Assembly (NCBI GenBank): GCA_023101885.1
Contig: JALPQD010000359.1
Span: 1,240,001 to 1,304,000 of the forward strand
Direction: 5' to 3'
Source of the DNA: Typhlomys cinereus
Lineage: Eukaryota; Chordata; Mammalia; Rodentia; Platacanthomyidae
DNA: 64,000 nucleotides
Below the pieces are notes generated by a model, which was not told the DNA's origin, ran no database searches, and saw only the letters and a program-made list of their open reading frames with translations. Each line of letters starts with the position of its first letter. Position 1 is the first letter of the stretch. Positions 56,510-64,000 of the stretch are shown here, piece after piece. The position numbers were made by a program, and so were the translations under genes.

Positions 56510-56703
56510 ATACAATGGGACACTTAAGTATGTGTGCTTGCGGAAGCCCAAAAGTGACTTTGGAAACCATCCTAGATTCCTCTACCTCCTTATTGTTCTG
56601 CTCTGGCTTTGTTATACCTGGAAAATTTTACATAGTATTTGGATATTGAGTCTTTTTGATTATGAGGCAAAAGCTTTAACCCTTGAATCACCTCCCCAGC
56701 TTT
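56444..56703 (-). mobile_element. older tRNA-derived SINE with CA tract
   Basis: Target duplication AGTTCCTCAAAATT at 56430-56443 and AGTTCCTCCCAATT at 56704-56717 (two mismatches). In reverse: head from '..ttgaatcacctccccagc', body, CA tract (TG on plus at about 56483-56508). Confidence 0.75.
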
Positions 56704-56717
56704 AGTTCCTCCCAATT

Positions 56718-57227
56718 CCATTATGAGAGAATTTTTTAAAAGAGTCCACAAGAGTTCTAAACACAAATCTTGCCAACTGAATTTGAATTAAGTAGATTTA
56801 GGCTTTAGGAAATTAACTAGAAGAAGAAGAAAGATGCGAAGACTGGTGTCCTTGATGTAAATCTAAAGCTCTTTGGAGCCAACTAGAAAGTTGGAGCAGA
56901 TAGTCAATAAAGTCACTTTGACACCTCACCAGTAACAGTCTTTTCCTGATATTTAGAAGCTGGTATATATTATCCAGACATTCTGCAGGAGACTGATGAC
57001 TTCAGTTGTGTGTTCTCTCAGAATGCGTGGTCTGAGATCCCATCATTAAGGCTATACACTGCTGAATGGAAGAAATTATTCTGTTCCGGCAGCAATATTG
57101 AGATGCAAATGACAATTAATTTGATGTACTGTGTAAAGGTGAGAGTCTGGCAGATTTATTCTGAAAACTCAACTATACATAGACCTGCTTCTTCCCATAT
57201 TAAGAAGCAACTGTTGAGGGGTTTGGA
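56718..57227. other. no recognised feature
   Basis: Unique DNA. A 77-codon frame at 57010-57243 overlaps the SINE edge and has no support. Confidence 0.4.
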
Positions 57228-57395
57228 TGAGACAGTTCAGTAGGTAAGGACACCTGCAAGCAAACCTGATGACCTGAGTTCAACCCCTTGAGACCTCATG
57301 AAAGGAAAGAACCAATTTCTGAGCTCTACACATATACTGGGCTATAATTCATTTTCTCTCTCTCTCTTTCTTAAAAAATAAAATAATATTAAAAT
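57228..57395 (+). mobile_element. RSINE1/B4-like SINE
   Basis: 'gatgagacagttcagtaggtaaggacacctgcaagcaaacctgatgacctgagttcaacccc' carries a tRNA-like head with a B-box relic; a CT run and an A-rich tail follow at 57355-57390. Confidence 0.65.
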
Positions 57396-57734
57396 ACCTA
57401 AATAAAGACATAGCATAATCCTTCTGAAGAATAGTAGGATATAAAGTCACATAGAATATATGAATTTATTCTAAGATTGATTCTATGATGATCAAAAAGA
57501 CAAACTTAATTTAATTCTGGAACATGTTGATTCCCTAAACAGTCTAAACTTCCTAAGTTCCTGACACTCCTTTCTTCCCCATCCTACCGCCTCGCTTTCC
57601 TAGCACCTCCTCCACAACTCCTAATCCATCTCTGAGGCCACCAAAGACAGCCTCTACCTAAGAGTTTGCTCTCTTCTTGAGCTCTGTCTTTTTTGGGGTT
57701 CCTCCTTAGGCAGTTTTAGAGCAGCCATTCTATG
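57396..57734. other. no recognised feature
   Basis: Unique AT-rich DNA, then pyrimidine-rich text that could be the upstream part of the LTR that follows. Confidence 0.35.
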
Positions 57735-58185
57735 AGGGTCTCTGAAGGTTTTGGAAAACCATCCCCCACTGCTAGGATTATCTTGAAAGAACATCCCTGG
57801 TTGACAGGGAGGAACTGACTCCAATCCTCTACAGAGGTAAAGTGGTCAACTTCCCTCAATCCTAGAAAGGATGTGGAGATTAGTTCTCTAGTACAGATAA
57901 GCCCTACCTTGAGGTGAGCACAAGATCAACTGGGTTTGGCCCCAATTTGAGCTAACCAGTGAGGAAAAACCACCACTCCCAACCCTGCTTCCCTAAGTAT
58001 ATAAATATACCTGACTCATGAAGCTGTCTTTGGTACCTGCCACTCATGGCACTCCATGCCCAGGAGTCCATGAGTTCTTCAGGGCACCCTTATCCCTCAT
58101 GGCATCCCACATCTGGAGCTCATGAATTCCATTCTTTTTCTCCTCTAATAAACATGCATATAAGCGTGTTCAACTCTGAACACAA
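57735..58185 (+). mobile_element. ERV LTR, plus strand, arm of an inverted pair
   Basis: TATATAAAT at 57998-58006 and AATAAA at 58147-58152. It aligns block for block with the reverse complement of 58390-58830: 'ccatcccccactgc', 'gaggaactgactccaat', 'ggcactccatgcc', 'cacatctggagct', 'tctaataaac', 'gaacacaagaacc'. The upstream edge is uncertain. Confidence 0.7.
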
Positions 58186-58314
58186 GAACCTGGGGAACAT
58201 ACAGAGTCCTAGAAAGTGACCCCACTACACTTATGCCATGTTGTGATGCTCTCTTCCACTTTCACTGCCTTCTCTTCAAGACACCTTTTCTTTCCAATGA
58301 TCTTTCCTTTTGTT

Positions 58315-58394
58315 ACAAGAACAATGGTCCCAATGTTTCAGGGTTCTTGTGTTTACAAGAACAATGGTCCCAATGTTTCAGGGTTCTTGTGTTC
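58315..58394. repeat. tandem duplication, 40-bp unit with hairpin ends
   Basis: The unit starts ACAAGAACAATGGTCCCAAT at 58315 and recurs at 58355 with one difference in its last base. Each unit has ACAAGAAC near its left end and the perfect reverse complement GTTCTTGT near its right end, so each can fold. The right part matches the LTR end that follows. Confidence 0.9.
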
Positions 58395-59112
58395 CAGAAT
58401 CAAAGACTGAAACACATGTAGAGGATTAAGGCAGAGTTTATTAGTGGAAAGAAAGGCTCCAGATGTGGAGTGCCATGAAGGTCTAGGATACCCTGGAGAG
58501 CTCATGGAATCCATGAGAAGCAAGGAGCTGAAAACAAACTCATGGCACTCTGAGTGCCACAAGGGACTAGGGCACTGAAGGTAGCTGCCATGGTCAGGCA
58601 TATTTGTACACCTAGGCAAGCCTCGGGAAACTGGCTTTTTCTCATTGGTTAACCCCATTGGGCCCAACCCAATTGGGGCTAAAAATCAAGTTGTTTGTTT
58701 AATATGAGGAGCTCATCTCCATAATCCCTTCATAGGGAAGTTGATCATTTTATCTCTGGGAAGATTGGAGTCAGTTCCTCAGCAGTGGTGTTCCTTCAGG
58801 GTGATTCCAGCAGTGGGGGATATCCTTTAAGAATTCCAAAGACCTTAGAGAGCCATCACAGCATAGCTGCTCTACTCCTGCCTTACTTTTAAGGCTAAAC
58901 TGTGGTTCCCTTGAACCTCAACTATAATAAATTTCTATTTCTTAAATCCCTACCTTATGTTAGTTTCTCTTTATTAAGGGGCCTCCACGTGCCCCTTACA
59001 CGCTGCAGAATTACTCACTCAGTTCCACAGGGAACTCTCTCCTGACTTTCTCAGGGCCACCTCATTCACTTACTTTCAGTTTGTATCAGTTTCTTCTTGT
59101 GCATACTCCAAC
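58390..59112 (-). mobile_element. ERV LTR, minus strand, arm of an inverted pair
   Basis: AATAAA is at 58437-58442 on minus and a TATA-like stretch is near 58597. A second AATAAA-like site lies near 58970. The likely LTR start is TGTGTTGGAG at 59112, preceded on minus by the polypurine-like GGAAAGAAGGGGAAA (59113-59127). If so, the LTR is about 720 bp. 58815-58900 resembles provirus text at 8660-8770. Confidence 0.6.
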
Positions 59113-59600
59113 ACATTTCCCCTTCTTTCCATAAGTACATATCCCAAGGATACTTTCTACTAAATAGCAAAAATGGTGAGCTCTGTCTTAAAACTTAAAA
59201 TTTAAGCAGAATGAGTCTGGGATTGAGTTTTTGGAGCAAGATTTATCATCAGTCTAGTTAGTAATAAATTCCTATTGCAGGTCGAAAAGTAATTGATAAC
59301 TTAATTCTAGTTGTTAAAACTTTGACCTGTGGTAAATCATAATTTCACACAAAAATGAAATTCACTATCTGTAATAAACAGAAAACAAGAAGCACACTGT
59401 AAGGAAATTTAAAAAACCTGTAGACCAAGTCCACTAACACAGATTCCTTTAACTTTAAGAATGATTCCCCCTTCTCTGCATGATACAGCACTTATTCCCT
59501 CCACTTTTGTGCTCCCCTTTTAGAAATATTATTACGCCCTTGAATATTCAACCTTTAACAAAAGACTAATTCATATAACAATCACATTAGAGAATGAGCC
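59113..59600 (-). mobile_element. ERV internal remnant upstream of the LTR
   Basis: It starts with the polypurine-like tract and runs into AT-rich text without a viral frame, as in the 3' part of the provirus at 8.0-9.9 kb. The extent is a guess. Confidence 0.4.
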
Positions 59601-59935
59601 TGGACTCTCAGCAGCCAGGCAGCATAAGCGGAAAAGATTCTGAGGTTGTTTGTGGTAGCAGGAGCTAGAAGCAAAATTGAGTGAGACTAGCTTATTGATT
59701 TGTGTGCACCCTTCTGAGATGCAGATACTGATATCTGGGCAGGGATCATGAGAAGATTGTGCAAACTTACTATTATGATAGTTCAGAAGCTGTGAAGAAA
59801 GGAAAAGACATCATGCTATGGTTTGGATTTAGTTATCTCAGGAAGGATCTACATGTTTCTATCTGGGATATGGTATCCCAGAATGGGATATCACAAAGGC
59901 AGGATTAGGAAGATGGCTTAAATGTCCACATGTTC
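59601..59935. other. no recognised feature
   Basis: Unique DNA. Confidence 0.4.
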
Positions 59936-60545
59936 TGTGATAGTTAAATACAGGTATCAACTTGACAGTTTAAGGTCCAAGCTCTGGACACATTTGTAAA
60001 GAATTAATAGTTATAAGCCTTGGGCAAATATATAAGAAAATGTTTAATTGATGGGAAAAGACCCAGTTCATGATGGGCAGAACTATTCCCTGGACAAATG
60101 TATAAAATGCAGGAAGTTGACTTAATAATGTTTGTCATTCTTCAGCACCATGTTGGGACAGCTGAGATCCTCAATATCATGAGCATGAGCATACTGCCGT
60201 ACTCTTTAGCTGATTACGTGAGTTAGAAGGCTTCAGCATACTTCGACTGACAGCGTACTTTGACTAGTGAGATTTGTCTGTCTCTCAGCAGTCTCGAGTA
60301 CATGGTGTGGACTGTCCCCTTTACTCTTTATGTTGGTTTCTACTGTTGGAGAATTTGATAATCATCAGCAGCTATAACCAGGTTAGCCCTGGTGAGAGTG
60401 TAAGTCCATTTTGTTTAGCCAATGGTAGGAGCTCTCCTGCCAAGATAGAATAACATTATAAGTAGACAGTCTTAAGTCAGAGTAAAGCCCCTTGGTCCTA
60501 TAATCCGTTTTGTCATAAATTTCTCTGCAGCATGCAAAGTAACCT
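59936..60545 (+). mobile_element. MaLR LTR, 'caggtgtcaacttgac' family, long copy
   Basis: Starts 'tgtgatagttaaatacaggtatcaacttgacag' and ends 'ttgtcataaatttctctgcagcatgcaaagtaacc'. At about 610 bp it is longer than its relatives; extra text lies in the middle (about 60190-60260), including a short 'catactttgact' type repeat. Confidence 0.65.
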
Positions 60546-61874
60546 CAATATACTCATAAGCTGAAATAGATATACAGAGAGGGAGAGAGAGAGAGAGAGA
60601 GAGAGAGACAGAAAATGACTTATGAGTTGAATTTTTTTTTCTTTAACTGACTCTTTTACTCGATTGTGAGAATAAGTCACTCCATATCTGAGAACATTGC
60701 CATATTGCATATCTTTGTGATACACAAAATATATTATCTGTAAGTGGAATCTAGAACAAGAATGGTATCCGCAGAAAGTTAGAGATAGAATGTAAACAAA
60801 CTATTTTTGAGTAGTATATCCAGCAGATTCTAAAGCACTTTAAGATATATATTTTCTATAATATATGTATGGAATCTCACAACTGAGGTTCCTGGGGTTC
60901 TCAACAACTTGTCATATTCAATGGAGAATCACACACCTTTGGAAAATAAATCCTTTTGTTCTTCTGTGTCTCAGAAAAGCTTTGTCATGGTTGGTGCCTG
61001 CATCTTGCTGTTTAGATAAACAGTTCTGCTGAAGCAAATTATTATACTATGGGAGAAGGTATAGTTTACATTGGATAATAAAGTGCATCCCTAAAGATTA
61101 TGGACAGTAGAGATGGGCACAAATGCATCAGAACTTCAGGAAAAGATGCAACAATATTATTTCCACAATACAATTCTTGGAGCAGGCGAATAATACTCTG
61201 GGATATTTCTGTCAGAATATATCAGGATGAATGGGCAATGCTTGGAAAAGACCTCTGATCTATTTTCTCCAGAGAACTACAAGTAAACCCATGCCTATTT
61301 ATAGATACTGCATGAAGATGCAACCTGGTGGTGATGGGGGAGTGTAAGTTAGTACCCCCTTCTGATTCAAATGAGTGTAGCCACTAGAACTGCTCATTGG
61401 ATCACAGTTTAAGGATGGTATTTGCTACTTGGTTCTTTTTACAAAGAATCAGAGAAAGAAATTGTCTTTGAATTGCTCAAAGCATAGGTTGATGAACAGT
61501 TTAGCATCGACACACTGTGCGTCAGTTAATCAATATGTCAGCATCCAGCCAAAGGGATGCCTGGAATGATGAGGAGCAGACTGCTCTTGTAGCCTAAGTG
61601 GCAGAGCTCGCCTTGCAGTTCTACTACATCATTATAATATAGCAAGAAAACTTCAAGAAATGTGAAATAGAACCAAGAATGTTTCAGAAGGAGTAAGAAT
61701 CATAGAATATCACCATCTATCAGAATATGCCTGTGTAACCCCAAATATTTTGGAGGCTTTGTATATATACTCAACATATGCCCATGGCTAAATAACAGCA
61801 ATATATATGGCAGACTGATTAATACACATCGATATTTAGAAAAGTTGCCTTTGGAATATTAAAGAGTACGGGTA
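60546..61874. other. unique DNA with a GA tract
   Basis: A GA run lies at about 60579-60609. Nothing else is recognised. Confidence 0.4.
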
Positions 61875-62215
61875 TATTAGTTACTCTCTACATCTCTATA
61901 GCAAAATACCTAACAGAAGCAATTTAGCATAGGGGAGGTTTACTTTGGCTCACGGTTCAGAGGAAACAGCTATTTACGGGAAGGAAAGCATGGCAGCTGC
62001 AGTGGCTGGATCCATAGTAGAGTACAGCAGCACTAGGATAGGAACCAGGACAGGATTACAGCCCTCGCCCCGGCCCCTCAATGGCCAACATCTGACAGCT
62101 GGGTCCTGTATTCCAAAGGTTCCATAATTTCCCCAATGAGTGCTGCTAATTGGGGTCCAAGTGTTCAAATACATGAGGCTGTGGGGGATATTTTATATTC
62201 AGACCATAACTCTGG
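61875..62215 (-). mobile_element. MaLR-like or related LTR, degraded
   Basis: 'tattagttactctctacatctctatagcaaaatacctaacagaagcaattta', 'ggaggtttactttggctcacggttcagagg' and 'catgaggctgtgggggatattttatattcagaccataac' have the form of a reversed LTR-type repeat common in rodents. The small CpG-bearing frames inside (61945-62174) are not genes. Confidence 0.5.
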
Positions 62216-62532
62216 CTTCAGATAAAATGTCCTTTCAGTGTTCATTATCATGATGAATAAGTGGATGCTATGTTTTAGGAAGTCTAACAGTGCCTTTAAA
62301 AGGAAGATGAATTGACTCACTATAGCAGTGTCACCAAGTTAACAGAATGCCATTCCCATCATCAATGCTAATTGAGGACATGCACTTTCTCATCATGTTT
62401 CAGCCACCTGTGAACACAGAAAAAAATCACCCCAACAAGGACTTACGCAACCATTTATTACATTTCTAAGAATTCTATGGATAAATGGGCTTCTACTGGG
62501 AAGCTCTATAGTCAGGCCTCTTACATGGCTTT
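62216..62532. other. no recognised feature
   Basis: Unique DNA next to the L1 target site. Confidence 0.4.
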
Positions 62533-62545
62533 AAAAAGTGAGTCA

Positions 62546-63289
62546 CCCAAATGGGTGACTGACCCCTCCCTCACCGAGATTTCCTGCTTTTATTACATCT
62601 ACCCTTGAATGTGCTATTATAACAAGACTCCAGTTTAACAGCTTTTTGTCTCTGACCAGGGGGTGACATACAGTGCCCATCAAGATGGAGTGAAGGGCAT
62701 TTTCAGGAGCAGCAAAACTGCAAAAGAAAATCAACAAACCACAATTCAGAATTTCAGAGACTCTATATCAACCACATAGAACTAGACCAGCCTAAATCTC
62801 CCCCCATCCTGAAGCTCAGGGACATTTGCGGAAGAGGGGGCGGTAAGATTGTAAGAGCAAAAGGATGGGAGGAGCAATGATTTGCAAGATTCTCCACAGT
62901 AGTTTGGGCCGAAGTAATCATAACAGGACTTTGCATGCCCTGCACAATGTCCAACACACTATTGACCTCACAAAGTCTAGCATCAGCTAAAGGCACCAAG
63001 ATCCTTGGAGGCAAGGGATTGACAGCCATAGTAGTGTTCCTATGCTTAAGGGGAACACGAGAAAGGGTTCAGGGAAATGCCACTGGGTCCTTGTACGTCA
63101 TTGGAGAGGAGGACCAAGAGGAGAGTTGGGCATACACAATAATGGACTGTCTGGGAATTGAGGGGGAGGCACTGGGGGATGGTGAAGAAGGGAGGGGGAG
63201 CAGGGGGTTCGGGGGGAGGAGGAGGGAGGGAGGGAACTGATCTACCTATTAAGTTTGTATGAGCGGAAATAACAAAAAATGTATTAAAA
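62546..63289 (+). mobile_element. L1 3' end (truncated insertion A)
   Basis: Flanked by AAAAAGTGAGTCA at 62533-62545 and 63290-63302. It carries the L1 3' UTR blocks 'ggggaacacgagaaagggttcagggaaatgccactgggtcc', then a G-rich purine stretch at 63160-63238, 'ttaagtttgtatgagcgg' and an A tail. It is related in reverse to 39786-40060. No ORF2 frame remains. Confidence 0.8.
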
Positions 63290-63302
63290 AAAAAGTGAGT
63301 CA

Positions 63303-63672
63303 TTTGTCAATGACCCCTCAAAGTCTAGTATGGATCACAGGCAGTGGGAGCCTTAGATGCAAGGGATTAACAGTCATGGTAGTGTTCCCATACTAATGGG
63401 GAGTCCAACAAAGGGCTCCAGGTTATGCCACTGAGTCCTTACACCTCACTAGGGTGGAGGACTCAGAGGGAGGTTTGGCATTCACACAAAAGGATGCTCC
63501 AGGGGATGGGAGGGGAGAAAGGGGAAGCCCTGGGAAAAGTGGAGGGAGAGAATGAAAGGAAGGGGAAAAAAGGGGGAGAGTGAAAGGGGGGATGGGAAGG
63601 TGTGGAGAAGAGGGAGAGGACCAGGGTACTTATTGAGCTTGTATGATTGGGGAAAAATAAATAAACAAATTA
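63303..63672 (+). mobile_element. L1 3' end (truncated insertion B)
   Basis: Starts right after the middle copy of AAAAAGTGAGTCA and ends in an A-rich tail before the third copy at 63673-63685. Blocks 'agtgttcccatactaatggggagtccaacaaagggctccagg', 'ggaggactcagagggaggtttggcattcac' and a purine-rich stretch 63500-63620 match insertion A but are diverged from it. Confidence 0.8.
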
Positions 63673-63685
63673 AAAAAGTGAGTCA

Positions 63686-64000
63686 CAATGTATTATTCTT
63701 CTTTTAGTTTTCTTTTTTTTTAATTTTTGTTCACGTGAGTCTATGTTCGTTCTGTCTCGTATAGGTCATGCTGGATTGTAATTTGCCAGAATTCCATATA
63801 AAATATTTCATGTCAATAACAACTGTAACTGACATTTCTTCAGTTAATACTACATAATAATAGTTAACTCCCCACTCTTCTGTCCTGCCCAAATTCTAGC
63901 TTGTTTGCATTCTATTTGTTTATTTGCCTTGGTGGCCCAAGATCTTTATCCATCAATCATTTGATTTCTGATAGTGATGTCTTTGTCAGGCTTTAAGAGC
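63686..64000. other. no recognised feature
   Basis: AT-rich end of the window, with a T-run at about 63712-63722. Part of it may be old LINE text ('gtctttgtcaggcttt'), not assigned. Confidence 0.35.

Noticed and set aside
1..64000. A hidden defence, toxin or other novel gene system
   Set aside because: The DNA is mammalian, repeat-dense and intergenic. I found no operon-like layout and no conserved domain, so any such claim would be invented.

Overview
The window is rodent nuclear DNA from an AT-rich gene desert. I find no protein-coding exon, tRNA gene, rRNA or CRISPR array that I can support. Nearly everything recognisable is interspersed repeat. The rodent call rests on tRNA/B1 composite SINEs (B4 and RSINE1 types), on MaLR-type LTRs that end in the usual AGCAA..AAGTAACTAA-like tail, and on L1 3' ends with a purine-rich 3' UTR. 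The youngest elements are tRNA-derived SINEs with a built-in CA tract and an AATAAA-bearing tail. I do not recognise them as the standard mouse or rat B2 or ID, so a mouse-related lineage outside the murids (for example a dipodoid) is possible but unproven.

Layout. 0-4.7 kb: a solo class I-like LTR with a 4-bp target duplication, MaLR LTRs and low-complexity DNA. 4.7-12.2 kb: an old minus-strand L1 split twice, by a MaLR LTR with some internal sequence and by a 4.2-kb minus-strand ERVK-like provirus (7545-11753) that has two LTRs, a lysine-type primer-binding site, a polypurine tract and an interrupted gag start. 12.9-17 kb: a B4 SINE, a solo ERVK-type LTR with a 6-bp target duplication and an ERV remnant ending in an LTR. 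17-31 kb: mostly unique AT-rich DNA holding MIRs, four young SINEs with clear target duplications, an older SINE of the same design and a 0.4-kb GGAA tract. 32.2-33.9 kb: a SINE followed by a 1.5-kb purine-only GGAA-type tract. 34-51 kb: many MaLR LTRs, ERV LTRs, an L1 3' end, MIR and L2 relics and several short tandem duplications. 51-64 kb: B4 and RSINE1 copies, a head-to-head pair of related LTRs at 57.7-59.1 kb, and two L1 3' ends in tandem framed by three copies of one 13-bp target.

No genes act together here. The interest lies in the order of insertions, the SINE family, the purine tracts and the local duplications. All family names come from reading the sequence, without a library search. 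LTR and SINE edges are exact where a target duplication is given and approximate otherwise.
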